Positions 34,890 to 44,589 of a DNA stretch of 64,000 nt are shown piece after piece. The translations under genes were made by a program, and so were the position numbers. A model generated the notes under the pieces. It was not told the DNA's origin and did no database searches. It worked only from the letters and a program-made list of their open reading frames with translations. This DNA is from Planctomycetota bacterium. GTDB taxonomy: Bacteria; Planctomycetota; PLA2; JAEUHO01. Location: contig JADZCA010000010.1 in the NCBI GenBank assembly GCA_020851795.1, positions 62,001 to 126,000 on the forward strand, given 5' to 3'. Within the stretch, counting starts at the first letter, position 1; the number at the start of each line of letters is the position of its first letter.

Positions 34890-36211
34890 GCCGCGCCCTC
34901 GTCGTCGGGGCGGTGGCCGTCGTCCTCGCGGCCTGCGGCCACGGCGGCGGCAAGCCCGAGGCCAAGCGCGCCCCGCGCACGCCGCGCGTGGGCGTGCTCG
35001 CCGCGCCCACCCGCGCGCTCGACTACGCCGTCGAGGCGCTGGGCACGCTCGAGGCCTACCAGGTCGTGCCGGTGCCGGCGCGCGTGGACGGCGTCGTCGA
35101 GGCCGTCGGGTTCGACGAGGGCCGGTCGGTCTCGACGACGACGGTGCTCGCCGTCGTCGACGGCACGCGCCGCGACCTGCTCGTCACGCAGGCCGAGCGC
35201 GCGGTCGCGACCGCGACGGCCGCGCAGGCCCGCGCGGCGGCCGCGGTCCCGCGCGCGGCGGCGCAGGAGGCGGCCGCGCGCGCCGGCCTCGCCGAGGCCG
35301 AGAGCAACCTCGCGCGGCGGGAGAGCGCCCGCGCGAAGGCGCCGGGCCTCGTGACCGACGAGGAGATCGACGCCGCCCGCGCGCAGGTCGCCCGCTGGAA
35401 GGCGCAGGTGGACGAGGCGGTCGCCGCGGCCGGGGAGGCGGAGGCCGCGCGCAAGCAGGCGGAGGCCGTGGTCGCGGAGTCGCGCAGCCGCGAGGTCGTG
35501 GCGCGACGCGACGCAGCCGACGCTCGCGTCGTCCCCCCGCTCGCGGGCGTGGTGCAGGCCAAGCACGTCGTCGTCGGGCAGTGGGTGCGCGCGGGCCAGC
35601 CGGTGGCGACGCTGGTGGACGCGAGCCGGCTCCGCGTCCGGTTCCGCGTGCCCGAGGCCGAGTCGGTCGCGCTGGTCCCCGGCCGCGTCGAGGTCGTGTT
35701 CCGCGCGGCCGCCCTGCCCGACCGCGAGACCCGCGCAGAACTGCTGCTCGTGCAGGGCAGCGCCGACCCCGTCACGCGCATGGTCGAGTGCCTCGCACAG
35801 GCGGTGGACCCCGACCCCGCGCTCAAGCCCGGCTTCTTCGCCAACGTGGTCGTCCGCGTCGGACGCTCGGCGGCGTCGGTGGTCGTCCCCGACGAGGCGG
35901 TGCTCGCCACCGAGCGCGGCCTCCTCTGCTTCGTGGTGCGCGACGGCAAGGCGCAGGCGCGCAAGGTGCGGCTGGGCCTGCGGACGCGCGACGGGTGGGT
36001 CGAGGTGCTCGACGGCGTCGCCGCCGGCGAGTCGCTGGTCCTCGAGAACGCCTCGGTGCTCACCGACGGTGCCACCGTCGAGACGTTCCCGTCGGCGCGT
36101 GCGCCGGGCGCGCCCGCGGGTGCGGCGCCCGGCGGTCCCGCGCCCGCCGGCGGCCCGTCGGCGCCCGACCCGTCGGCGCCGCCCGCACCCGGCGCGCGGA
36201 GCGGCGGATGA
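34886..36211 (+). CDS. RND efflux periplasmic adaptor (MFP), lipoprotein
   Basis: This 441-residue protein starts at GTG 34886. The lipobox LAAC lies near residue 17, predicting anchoring to the inner membrane. A lipoyl-like half motif (VPARVDGVVEAVGFDEGRSV, near 55) is followed by a long helical hairpin rich in Ala/Glu (about 95-200), the second lipoyl half (VVPPLAGVVQAKHVVVGQWV) and beta-barrel domains. The C-terminal 45 residues are a Pro/Gly/Ala-rich tail. It links the RND pump to the outer-membrane channel. Its stop overlaps the pump start (ATGA). Confidence 0.9.
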   Translation: MSRALVVGAVAVVLAACGHGGGKPEAKRAPRTPRVGVLAAPTRALDYAVEALGTLEAYQVVPVPARVDGVVEAVGFDEGRSVSTTTVLAVVDGTRRDLLVTQAERAVATATAAQARAAAAVPRAAAQEAAARAGLAEAESNLARRESARAKAPGLVTDEEIDAARAQVARWKAQVDEAVAAAGEAEAARKQAEAVVAESRSREVVARRDAADARVVPPLAGVVQAKHVVVGQWVRAGQPVATLVDASRLRVRFRVPEAESVALVPGRVEVVFRAAALPDRETRAELLLVQGSADPVTRMVECLAQAVDPDPALKPGFFANVVVRVGRSAASVVVPDEAVLATERGLLCFVVRDGKAQARKVRLGLRTRDGWVEVLDGVAAGESLVLENASVLTDGATVETFPSARAPGAPAGAAPGGPAPAGGPSAPDPSAPPAPGARSGG

Positions 36212-39200
36212 GGCTCTCCGACCTCTCGATCCGCAAGCCCGTCTTCGCGTGGATGCTGATGGGCGCGCTGATCACCTTCGGGTGGATCGGGCTGCGGCGG
36301 CTCGGCGTCAGCCGCATGCCCGACGTGGACTTCCCGCAGGTCTCGGTGCAGCTCACGCTCGAGGGCGCCTCGCCCGAGACGATGGAGACCGACGTCGTCG
36401 ACGTCGTCGAGGACGCGCTGATGACCGTCGAGGGGGTCCGCGACCTCACCTCGACGTCGCGCCAAGGCCAGGCGCAGGTCACGGTCGAGTTCGACGTCGG
36501 GCGCGACATCGACGTCGCGCTGCAGGAGGTGCAGACCAAGATCGCGCAGGCGCAGCGCCGGCTCCCCGACGCGCTCGACCCGCCGGTGGTGACCAAGAGC
36601 AACCCCGAGGACCAGCCCATCCTGTGGGTGTCGGTGCACGGGCCCCGCAGCCCCCAGGAGCTCTCCGACCTCGCGCGCTACCGCCTCAAGGACCGCCTGC
36701 AGACGGTCAAGGGCGTCGGCGAGGTGCAGATGGGCGGGTTCCTCGAGCGCAGCCTGCGCCTCTGGCTCGACGCCGACCGGCTCGACCGCCACGGCGTCAC
36801 CGCGGCGGAGGTGCTCGCCGCGATCCGGCGCGAGCACGTGGACCTCCCCGCGGGCCAGCTGATCCGCGGCGGGCGCGAGGCGGCCGTGCGCCTGCGCGGC
36901 GAGGCGATGGACGTGAAGCGCTTCGGCGAGATCGTCGTGCGCCAGGACGGCGACGCGCGGGTGATGGTGCGCGACGTCGGCCTCGTGCAGGACGGCCTCG
37001 AGGACCGCCGCCGGCTCGCGCGCTTCGACGGGAACCCGGCGCAGGGGCTCGGGGTCAAGAAGATCCGCGGGGCTAACGCGGTCGAGGTCGCCGACGCGGT
37101 CAAGGAGCGCCTCGAGGAGCTGCGCAAGGAGGTGCCCGAGGACGTGTCGCTCGACGTCCACTACGACACCACGGGCCCGGTCAAGGAGGCGGTGGACGAG
37201 ATCGGCTTCACGATCGCGATCGCGGTCGTGCTGACCGCGCTCGTGTGCTGGATGTTCCTCGGCTCGTGGTCGAGCACGTTCAACGTGCTGCTGTCGATCC
37301 CGACGTCGCTGATGGGCACGTTCGCGGTCATGTACTTCTGCGGGTTCACGCTGAACACGCTGTCGCTGCTCGGGCTCTCGCTCGCCGTCGGCATCGTCGT
37401 GGACGACGCGATCATGGTGCTCGAGAACATCGTCCGCCACGCCGAGCACGGCGAGCGGCGCATCCGCGCCGCGGCGCTCGGGGCGCGCGAGATCGGGTTC
37501 GCGGCGCTGGCCGCGACGGCGGCGATCGTGGCGATCTTCCTGCCGGTCGCGTTCATGCGCGGCATCGTGGGCCGCTTCTTCTTCGAGTTCGGCGTGACGA
37601 TCTCGGTGGCCGTGCTGCTGTCGCTGCTCGAGGCGCTGACGATGACGCCGGCGCGCGCCGCCCAGATCCTCTCGGCCGGCGGACGCCGCGGCGTGGTCGG
37701 GCGCGTGTTCGAGCGCGGGATGGACGGGCTGGCGCGCCTCTACCGCGTCGTGCTCCCCGGCGTGCTGCGCTGGCGCTGGGCCGTCGTGCTCGTGGGGCTC
37801 GGCGGCTTCGTCGCGAGCCTCTCGTGGGTCGGCGGGCTCGAGCGCGAGCTCACCCCGTCGGAGGACCAGGGTCTCGTCATCGCCCGCTTCCAGACGCCGG
37901 TCGGGTCCTCCATCGAGTCCACCGAGGCGACCGTGCTCCGGGCCGAGAAGGTCTTCCGCGCGCGGCCCGAGGTCGCGCACGTCTTCGCCGGCGTCGGCGG
38001 CATGACGGGCGGCCAGGTCAACACGGGGATCTTCTTCCTGACGCTCGTGCCCCGCGGCCAGCGTGCGCTCTCGGCGCAGGAGCTGTCGCGCGACCTGCGC
38101 AAGGACCTCGGGCGCATCCCCGACGTGCGCTTCTCCTTCCAGGACCCGAGCCAGCAGGGGTTCACCGCCCGGCGTGGCTACCCCGTCGAGTTCTCGATCC
38201 GCGGGGCCGACTTCGGGCGCCTCGCCCAGATCGTCGGCGACGTCACGGCGCGCATGCGCCAGAACGAGCTGTTCCAGGACGTGGACACCGACTTCCTCGC
38301 CGGCATGCCCGAGGTCGAGGTGTGGCCCGACCGCGACCGCGCGGCCGCGATGGGCGTGTCCATGGAAGAGCTCGGCCGCACGCTCAACGTGCTCGTCGGC
38401 GGCGTGCGCGCGGGCACCTTCGAGGACCGCGGTCGGCGCTACGACATCCGGGTGCGCCTGCTCGCCGACCAGCGCGGGCGCGAGGAGGACGTCGCCCGCC
38501 TCAAGGTGCGCGCGCGCACGGGCGAGCTCGTCCCGCTGTCCCACGTCGTCCGCACCGAGCGCCGGCCGAGCCTGCAGGCGATCACGCGCCAGGGCCGCGA
38601 GCGCGCGGTGACCGTGTTCGCCAACGTCGGCGGCGGCGGCGCGCAGGGCACCGCGATCGTCGAGGCCCGCCGGCTCTGCGAGGAGCTGCTCCCCGAGGGC
38701 TACCGATTCACGCTCGCGGGCAGCGCCAAGACGATGGAGGAGTCGTTCACCGAGCTCTTCTTCGCGCTCGGCCTCGGCATCGTCGTCGCCTACATGATCC
38801 TCGCGGCGCAGTTCAACTCGTTCGTGCACCCGTTCACGGTGCTCGTCGCGCTGCCCTTCAGCCTCACGGGCGCGGTGCTCGCGCTGCGATGGACGGGGCT
38901 GACCCTCAACCTGTGGTCGTTCATCGGCATCGTGCTGCTGATGGGCATCGTCAAGAAGAACTCGATCCTCCTCGTGGACCTGACCAACCAGCGGCGCACG
39001 CTGGGCGCCGCGCGCGACGCCGCGCTGCTCGAGGCGTGCCCCACGCGCCTGCGCCCCATCCTGATGACGAGCGTCTCGACGATCGTCGCCGCGCTCCCGG
39101 CCGCGCTCGCCAGCGGCCCCGGCGGCGAGCTGCGCCAGCCGATGGCCGTCGCGGTGCTCGGCGGCGTCACGCTCTCGACGGCGCTGACGCTGCTCGTCGT

Positions 39201-39396
39201 GCCGGCGCTCTACGCGGTGCTCGACGACCTCTTCGGCCGGCGCGGGCGCGGGGTCGAGCGCGAGCGCGAGGCCGCGCAGGTGCTCGCGTCGATCGACCTC
39301 GCCGAGACCGAGGCCCGCCTGCGGGCGGGGCGCGGCGAGCCCGAGCCCGCGGGCGCGCCGGCGCACGGCGACGCCGCGGCGGAGCCCCGTCCGTGA
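36208..39396 (+). CDS. RND-family efflux transporter, AcrB-like
   Basis: This 1062-residue protein starts at ATG 36208. It has the usual N-terminal membrane helix (KPVFAWMLMGALITFGWIGL), two large periplasmic loops, helices TM2-6 (about 325-480) and TM8-12 (about 860-1010). LAVGIVVDDAIMVLENIVRH in TM4 is the proton-relay helix with its two adjacent aspartates, and the TM10 counterpart LLMGIVKKNSILLVD carries the lysine. This pattern belongs to the HAE1 proton-driven drug/hydrophobe pumps. A C-terminal tail of about 60 residues is charged and proline-containing. Substrate is unknown; export of aromatic compounds would fit the neighbouring cluster but is speculation. Confidence 0.94.
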   Translation: MRLSDLSIRKPVFAWMLMGALITFGWIGLRRLGVSRMPDVDFPQVSVQLTLEGASPETMETDVVDVVEDALMTVEGVRDLTSTSRQGQAQVTVEFDVGRDIDVALQEVQTKIAQAQRRLPDALDPPVVTKSNPEDQPILWVSVHGPRSPQELSDLARYRLKDRLQTVKGVGEVQMGGFLERSLRLWLDADRLDRHGVTAAEVLAAIRREHVDLPAGQLIRGGREAAVRLRGEAMDVKRFGEIVVRQDGDARVMVRDVGLVQDGLEDRRRLARFDGNPAQGLGVKKIRGANAVEVADAVKERLEELRKEVPEDVSLDVHYDTTGPVKEAVDEIGFTIAIAVVLTALVCWMFLGSWSSTFNVLLSIPTSLMGTFAVMYFCGFTLNTLSLLGLSLAVGIVVDDAIMVLENIVRHAEHGERRIRAAALGAREIGFAALAATAAIVAIFLPVAFMRGIVGRFFFEFGVTISVAVLLSLLEALTMTPARAAQILSAGGRRGVVGRVFERGMDGLARLYRVVLPGVLRWRWAVVLVGLGGFVASLSWVGGLERELTPSEDQGLVIARFQTPVGSSIESTEATVLRAEKVFRARPEVAHVFAGVGGMTGGQVNTGIFFLTLVPRGQRALSAQELSRDLRKDLGRIPDVRFSFQDPSQQGFTARRGYPVEFSIRGADFGRLAQIVGDVTARMRQNELFQDVDTDFLAGMPEVEVWPDRDRAAAMGVSMEELGRTLNVLVGGVRAGTFEDRGRRYDIRVRLLADQRGREEDVARLKVRARTGELVPLSHVVRTERRPSLQAITRQGRERAVTVFANVGGGGAQGTAIVEARRLCEELLPEGYRFTLAGSAKTMEESFTELFFALGLGIVVAYMILAAQFNSFVHPFTVLVALPFSLTGAVLALRWTGLTLNLWSFIGIVLLMGIVKKNSILLVDLTNQRRTLGAARDAALLEACPTRLRPILMTSVSTIVAALPAALASGPGGELRQPMAVAVLGGVTLSTALTLLVVPALYAVLDDLFGRRGRGVEREREAAQVLASIDLAETEARLRAGRGEPEPAGAPAHGDAAAEPRP

Positions 39397-40937
39397 GGCG
39401 CGCGGCCCCGCTGCTGTGGTTGCTGGCGGGCGGGTGCGCGGGCGGGCGGGCGCCCGTCTACGTGCCGCCGCGGGCCCCCGCGCCCGACGCGCTCGGCGCC
39501 GACGTCTCGACCGTGGCGGCCGGCACCGTCGTCGCGGCCGACGAGCCCGCCCCCGCGTGGTGGGGGGTGTTCCACGACCCCGGGCTCGAGCGCGCGATCG
39601 CAGCGGCCCGCGCCGGCGCGCCGAGCCTGCAGGCGGCCGCCGCACGCGTCGTGGCCGCGCGCGCGCTCGCGCGCATCGCGGAGGCCGAGCGCCTCCCGTC
39701 GCTCGACGCGACGGCGTCGGGCCGCCGGGTCCGCGCGGGCGACCGCACCGCCGGCGCCTCCGACGCGAGCGCGGTGGACGCGACCGCCGAGCTCTCGTGG
39801 GAGCTCGACTTCTTCGGACGGCTCGCGCGGGCCCGCGACGCCGCCGAGGCGGACGCGCTCGCCACAGAGGAGGAGCGCCGCGCGCTGCTCCTCACGCTCG
39901 ACGCCGAGGTCGCTTCCGCGTGGTTCGACGCGGGGAGCGCGGTCGCCGAGGAGGCGGTCGCCCGCGAGACGGCCGAGCTGCTCGACAAGACACGCGGCCT
40001 CGTCGCCGCGCGGCTCGACGCAGGCTTCGGCGACGAGCTCGCGCTGCACCGCGTGGACGGCGACCTCGCGACGGCCCGCGCGGCGGTGCCCGAGGCGCGC
40101 CTGCGCGGCGCGCTCGCCCGCCACCGGCTCGCGCTGCTCTCGGGGCGGCCCGCCGGCGCGCCCGTGGAGGCGCCCGTCGTCGCCCCGCCCCCCGACGTGC
40201 CGACGCTGCCGGTCGGCCTCCCCGCGTCGCTGCTGCGGCGTCGCCCCGACGTGCGCGCGGCCGAGAGCCGGCTCGAGGCCGCCGACGCGCGGGTGCGCGA
40301 GGCGTGGGCCGCGTTCTGGCCGTCGGTGGTGCTCTCCGCGCAGGCCGGCGCGACGACGGTGAGCCTCGCCGACCTCCTCGACGGGCGCGCGCTGTTCGTC
40401 CTGTTCGCGCCGAGCCTGCGCGTGCCGGTGTTCGACGCGGGCCGGCTCGAGTGCGCGCGCCTCGCGGCCGAGGCGCGGCGCGACGCCGCGGCGGCCGAGG
40501 CCGTGGGCGCGGCGCTGACCGCCTTCGCCGACGTCGCCGACGCGGTCGCGGGGGTCGCCGCCCGCCGCGAGGCGCTCGCCGCCCGCCGTGAGGCCAGCGC
40601 GGCCGCGCGCCGGGCGGTGGACCTCGCGGGGTCGCGCTTCGAGGCCCGGCTCGTCGGCTACCTCGACGTGATCGAGAGCCAGCGCACGCTGGCGATCGCG
40701 CGGCTGGCCGAGGTGCGCGGCGAGCGCGCGCTGCGCGGCGACCTCGTCGCGCTCGGGCGCGCGCTGGGCGGCGGCTGGCAGGTCGAGCCGACGCCCGCGC
40801 CGCCGCCGCCGGCCCCGCCGGCCGCGGGCGCCAAGGCCGGGCCCGCGCCCGACGTCGCCCCGGGCCCCGCGTCGGTGGCCCCGGGCTCGCTCCCGTCGCC
40901 GACGCCCGCCGCCCCCGCCGCCCCGCTCCCACGGTAG
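39393..40937 (+). CDS. Outer-membrane efflux channel (TolC/NodT family)
   Basis: This 514-residue protein starts at GTG 39393, overlapping the pump stop. The signal peptide has a lipobox-like LAGGC near residue 15. NodT-type features follow: WWGVFHDPGLERAIAAA near 52, LSWELDFFGRLARAR near 133, and the second repeat with LLRRRPDVRAAESRLEAA near 280 and GYLDVIESQRTLAIARL near 423. The last 50 residues are a Pro/Ala-rich extension not needed for the channel. Together with the two preceding genes it completes a tripartite pump, which also implies a diderm cell. Confidence 0.92.
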   Translation: MRRAAPLLWLLAGGCAGGRAPVYVPPRAPAPDALGADVSTVAAGTVVAADEPAPAWWGVFHDPGLERAIAAARAGAPSLQAAAARVVAARALARIAEAERLPSLDATASGRRVRAGDRTAGASDASAVDATAELSWELDFFGRLARARDAAEADALATEEERRALLLTLDAEVASAWFDAGSAVAEEAVARETAELLDKTRGLVAARLDAGFGDELALHRVDGDLATARAAVPEARLRGALARHRLALLSGRPAGAPVEAPVVAPPPDVPTLPVGLPASLLRRRPDVRAAESRLEAADARVREAWAAFWPSVVLSAQAGATTVSLADLLDGRALFVLFAPSLRVPVFDAGRLECARLAAEARRDAAAAEAVGAALTAFADVADAVAGVAARREALAARREASAAARRAVDLAGSRFEARLVGYLDVIESQRTLAIARLAEVRGERALRGDLVALGRALGGGWQVEPTPAPPPPAPPAAGAKAGPAPDVAPGPASVAPGSLPSPTPAAPAAPLPR

Positions 40938-40946
40938 GTCGGCCCG

Positions 40947-41525
40947 TCACCGCACGACGGAGGGGTCGTCGCCGCGGGCGACCGCGCGCAGGCCGCGCAC
41001 GAAGCGCGCGCCGTAGTCGAGCGCGGCGAGCGTGCTCGAGGCCGCGGCGGCGAGGAAGAGCACACGGTGCAGCCCCGTCGCCGACGGGAGGCCGTACCAC
41101 GCGACGAAGAGCGGGAACAGCAGCGCCGTGGTCAGCCGCCCGAACAGGCGCGAGGGCATGTGGCGGAACGCGCGCCAGTGGCCCGCGAGCGCGCCGTAGG
41201 TCGCGGCCACGAGGACCGCGGCGTCGCGCGCGACGAGCAGGCCCGCCTCGGCCCACGTGAGGTGCCCCTCGACCACGCGCGTCCCGAGCGCGGCCGCGAC
41301 GAAGGCCTTGTCGGCGACGGCGTCGAGGAGGCCGCCGACCCACGACGTGGCGCGGAAGCGGCGCGCGATCCAGCCGTCGAGGAGGTCGCTCAGGCCGGCC
41401 GCGGCGAGCGCCCACGGGCGCGCGACCGCGGCCAAGAACGGGAACACGCCCGCGAGCGCGAGCCGTGCGCCCGAGAGGAGGTTCGGGACGGCGTGGATCC
41501 AACCGTGGGGGTGCGGTGCGTCCAC
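40947..41525 (-). CDS. CDP-alcohol phosphatidyltransferase
   Basis: This 192-residue membrane protein contains the full family signature D-x2-D-G-x2-A-R-x8-G-x3-D-x3-D (SDLLDGWIARRF near 43, then GGLLDAVADK). These enzymes exchange CMP of CDP-diacylglycerol for an alcohol, as in phosphatidylglycerophosphate or phosphatidylserine synthases. The substrate alcohol cannot be read from the sequence. The open frame continues to 41672, but GTG 41525 avoids overlap with the divergent peptidase gene and gives a normal N-terminus (PHGWIHAVPNLLSGARL). Confidence 0.82.
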   Translation of the reverse strand: MDAPHPHGWIHAVPNLLSGARLALAGVFPFLAAVARPWALAAAGLSDLLDGWIARRFRATSWVGGLLDAVADKAFVAAALGTRVVEGHLTWAEAGLLVARDAAVLVAATYGALAGHWRAFRHMPSRLFGRLTTALLFPLFVAWYGLPSATGLHRVLFLAAAASSTLAALDYGARFVRGLRAVARGDDPSVVR

Positions 41526-41574
41526 GCCCGCGAGTCTACGCGCGGCGTCGGCCGGCGCCGCGTACGATGCCCCG

Positions 41575-43314
41575 ATGCGCGCGTGGTCCCGGTGGGCGCT
41601 CGTCGTCGTCGCGGTCTTGCTGGGCGCGGGAGGGCGGTCCGCGTCGGCCGGCCCTTGGGGCAACGACGTCAACGCCGGCGACGGCGCACGGCTCGTGGAA
41701 TCCGTCCGCGCCGAGCTCGCCGCGATCGTCGCGACGCCCGCGGCCGCGCGCGCTCAGGCGATCGAGTCGTCCGTGCCGCGCGCCGTCGAGGCGATGGAGG
41801 CCGTCAAGCGCTTCCGCAACGACGAGCTGCGCCCGCTGTTCCACCGCCTGCTCACGCACGAGGACTGGAAGGTCGTCCACCGCGCGCTCCTCGCGCTCGA
41901 GCGCTACGGCGACGCGACCGTGCTCCCGCGTGCGCTCGCGCTGCTCGAGCACCCCGAGCCGCGGCTGCGCGAGAAAGCGGCGATCGCCTGCATCCGCCTC
42001 GGCGAGCCCGCGGCGTGGAAGGCGGCGGGAGTCGCCGACCCGGCGGCGGCCGTCGCCGCGCGCCGGCGCCGCGAGCCCGACCCGCACGTGCGGGCGTGCC
42101 TCGACGCGCTCGGGCGGCGCCTCGGGAAGTCCCTGCCCGTGCGGCGGGTGTCGGAGGAGGTGCGGGTCCCGCTCGAGGGCGGGCTCCTCTGGACGCCCTT
42201 CCTCGAGGGGATGGACAAGGCCAAGTCCGTCGCGCCGTCCTACACGAGCAAGCCCGACAGCCGCATGGGCGGCGGGTCGGCCGAGAAGCTGCCCGTGGCG
42301 AGCCGCTTCGTGCTGCCGCTGCTCGGGTTCGGCGCGGAGGAGGTGCCCGGCGTCTCGCTGCAGCCCTTCGGCAACCCGCGCAACAACGGCGCCGTCTACC
42401 ACACGGGGCTCGACGTCGGCGCGTGCCTCGACGGCGCGGGCTTCTACGCGGTGGCCGACGGGATCGTGAAGATGGTCCACACGGGCAGCGACATGGGCAC
42501 GCTCGTGTGCATCGAGCACCACGTGGGCCCGAAGGCGCTCGCGACCGTGTTCTTCATGCACGCGGCCGACGTGGTCTTCGTCGAGCCGGGGGAGCGTGTC
42601 GCGCCGGGTCAATTGGTCGCCTCGATGGGGCTCGGCTATTCGTTCGAGAACGGCGGCCACTTCGCGCACCTCCACCTGGGGGCCTACCCGGGCCCGTTCC
42701 AGCCGGCGCACAACTACGGCTACAAGCCGGCCAACCTCGGGCTGCGCGACTGGTTCGACCCCGCGGTCGTGATCCCCGCCTGGGTCGAGCGCACGAGGCC
42801 TCCGGTGGACGAACCCGGCGCGGTGGACCCGTCGCTCGACGACGCGGTCGCCGACCTCCGCGCGGGGCGCTACCGCGAGGCGCTCGAGGCGGCGCGCGGC
42901 GTCGCCGCCCGGTCGTCGGGCGACGCGGCGTCGACCGACGCGGCGCGCCTCGAATCGCTGCTGACCGGCGCCGGTGCGGCGCTCGTCGAGCGCGCCACCG
43001 CGATCTGCGCGGGCGGCTTCCCGCTCGCGGCCCGTGCGCTGCTCGCCGCGTGGGCCCCCGCGCTCGCGGGGGTCCCGGGCGGCGACGCGGCCAAGCAGAC
43101 GCTCGCCGCGTGGGACGCCGATCCCGCGTTCCAGCGCGACCGCAAGGCCGAGGAGGGCTACGACGACGCGCTCGAGCGCGAGAAGACGATGCTCGCCAAG
43201 CACGAGCCCGCCGCGAAGGTGGCCGCGATGTGGAGCAAGCTCGCCGAGCAGCACGCGGGCACCTCGGTCGAGCCGCGACTGAAGGCCAAGGCTGCCGAGA
43301 ACGCGCCGCGGTAG
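41575..43314 (+). CDS. Secreted HEAT-repeat / M23-like metallopeptidase
   Basis: This 579-residue protein starts at ATG 41575. A signal peptide (about 1-29, ending ASA) is followed by HEAT-like helices (WKVVHRALLALERYGDAT, EPRLREKAAIACIRLGEP, residues about 95-185). The M23/LytM fold occupies about 255-400: HTGLDVG supplies the first His and Asp of the zinc site (near 278), and GHFAHLHLG (near 362) supplies the HxH. M23 enzymes cut peptidoglycan cross-links or act as inactive scaffolds; the zinc motif is intact here. The C-terminal 150 residues are helical, with a KAEEGYDDALEREK coiled stretch. Confidence 0.8.
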   Translation: MRAWSRWALVVVAVLLGAGGRSASAGPWGNDVNAGDGARLVESVRAELAAIVATPAAARAQAIESSVPRAVEAMEAVKRFRNDELRPLFHRLLTHEDWKVVHRALLALERYGDATVLPRALALLEHPEPRLREKAAIACIRLGEPAAWKAAGVADPAAAVAARRRREPDPHVRACLDALGRRLGKSLPVRRVSEEVRVPLEGGLLWTPFLEGMDKAKSVAPSYTSKPDSRMGGGSAEKLPVASRFVLPLLGFGAEEVPGVSLQPFGNPRNNGAVYHTGLDVGACLDGAGFYAVADGIVKMVHTGSDMGTLVCIEHHVGPKALATVFFMHAADVVFVEPGERVAPGQLVASMGLGYSFENGGHFAHLHLGAYPGPFQPAHNYGYKPANLGLRDWFDPAVVIPAWVERTRPPVDEPGAVDPSLDDAVADLRAGRYREALEAARGVAARSSGDAASTDAARLESLLTGAGAALVERATAICAGGFPLAARALLAAWAPALAGVPGGDAAKQTLAAWDADPAFQRDRKAEEGYDDALEREKTMLAKHEPAAKVAAMWSKLAEQHAGTSVEPRLKAKAAENAPR

Positions 43315-43371
43315 CCCCCGCGCCCCCGCGAGCGCGGGCGTCTTCCGTCGGGACGCGACGCGTGCCCGTCG

Positions 43372-44589
43372 CTACCGCAGGAACGAGGTGCCGTGGGGGA
43401 GCGCGCCGACCCCGAGGTGCTCGGCGAGGGTCGCGCCGACGTCGGCCATCGCGCGGCGGCCGAGCGGGCCGTGGGGCGCCGCGGGCCCGAAGCAGAGCAC
43501 CGGGACGTGCTCGCGCGTGTGGTCGGTGCCGCGCCACGTCGGGTCGCACCCGTGGTCGGCCGAGAGCACCGCGACGTCGCCGGGCCGCAGCGCCGCCTCG
43601 AGCGCCGGCAGGCGGCGGTCGAACGCCTCGAGCGCCGCCGCGTACCCCGCCACGTCGCGGCGGTGGCCGAAGAGCGTGTCGAAGTCCACGCAGTTGGCGA
43701 ACACGAGCGTGCGGTCGCCGGCGGTCGCGAGAGCGGCGAGCACCGCGTCGAGCACCTCGTCGTTGCCGCCCGCCTCCACGACCCGGGTCGTCCCACGGTG
43801 CGCGAAGATGTCGTCCACCTTGCCCACCGCGACGACGTGGCAGCCCGTCGCGACGAGGCGGTCGAGCAGCGTCGCGCCGTGCGGGGGCGTCGTCCAGTCG
43901 TGGCGACGCGTCGTGCGGCGGTAGGCGCCCTCCTCGCCGACGAAGGGGCGGGCGATCACGCGTCCCACGCGCAGCGGGTCCACGAGCCGCCGCGCGACGC
44001 GGCAGACCTCGTAGAGGCGCTCGAGCCCGAACGCCTCCTCGTGCGCCGCGACCTGCAGCACGCTGTCGGCCGACGTGTACACGATCGGGCACCCGCTGCG
44101 CACCGACGCGGCGCCGAGCCGCGCGACGATCTCGGTCCCCGACGCGGCGCAGTCGCCGAGCACGCCGGGCAGGCCCGCCTCGGCGACGAGCGCGTCGAGC
44201 AGCGTGCGCGGGAACGACGGCGGGCCCGGCGGGAACACGTGCCACGCGTACGGGACCGGCAGCCCCATCAGCTCCCAGTGCCCGCTCGGCGTGTCCTTGC
44301 CCACGCTCGACTCGACCGCATAGCCCCACGCACCGACGAAGCCGTCGCGGCGCGTCGTCGCCGCGGGCCACGCGCCCGTGGACGCGGCCGCCGCGGCGCA
44401 CAGGCCGAGGCGCTCGAGGTGGGGGACGACGAGCGGCCCGCGGCGCAGCCCCGCGCGGTCGCCGTCGCCGCGCGCGCACGCCGCCGCGAGGTGGCCGAAG
44501 GTGTCGGCGCCGGCGTCGCCGTAGCGGTCGGCGTCGGCCGCTCCGCCGACGCCGAACGAGTCGAGGATCACGACGAGCGCGCGCTTCAT
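43372..44589 (-). CDS. deoB: Phosphopentomutase
   Basis: This 405-residue alkaline-phosphatase-superfamily enzyme starts at ATG 44589. Metal-site motifs are [19 protein letters not shown] at the N-terminus and [19 protein letters not shown] near 345, with [10 protein letters not shown] (near 102) carrying the nucleophile Thr. It interconverts (deoxy)ribose 1- and 5-phosphate, linking DeoA with DeoC in nucleoside salvage. The start overlaps the deoA stop (ATGA). Confidence 0.93.
   Translation of the reverse strand: MKRALVVILDSFGVGGAADADRYGDAGADTFGHLAAACARGDGDRAGLRRGPLVVPHLERLGLCAAAAASTGAWPAATTRRDGFVGAWGYAVESSVGKDTPSGHWELMGLPVPYAWHVFPPGPPSFPRTLLDALVAEAGLPGVLGDCAASGTEIVARLGAASVRSGCPIVYTSADSVLQVAAHEEAFGLERLYEVCRVARRLVDPLRVGRVIARPFVGEEGAYRRTTRRHDWTTPPHGATLLDRLVATGCHVVAVGKVDDIFAHRGTTRVVEAGGNDEVLDAVLAALATAGDRTLVFANCVDFDTLFGHRRDVAGYAAALEAFDRRLPALEAALRPGDVAVLSADHGCDPTWRGTDHTREHVPVLCFGPAAPHGPLGRRAMADVGATLAEHLGVGALPHGTSFLR

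Noticed and set aside
35056..39645. 1529-codon minus-strand open frame opposite the RND operon
   Set aside because: No recognisable domains; the plus-strand RND pump and adaptor are unambiguous.
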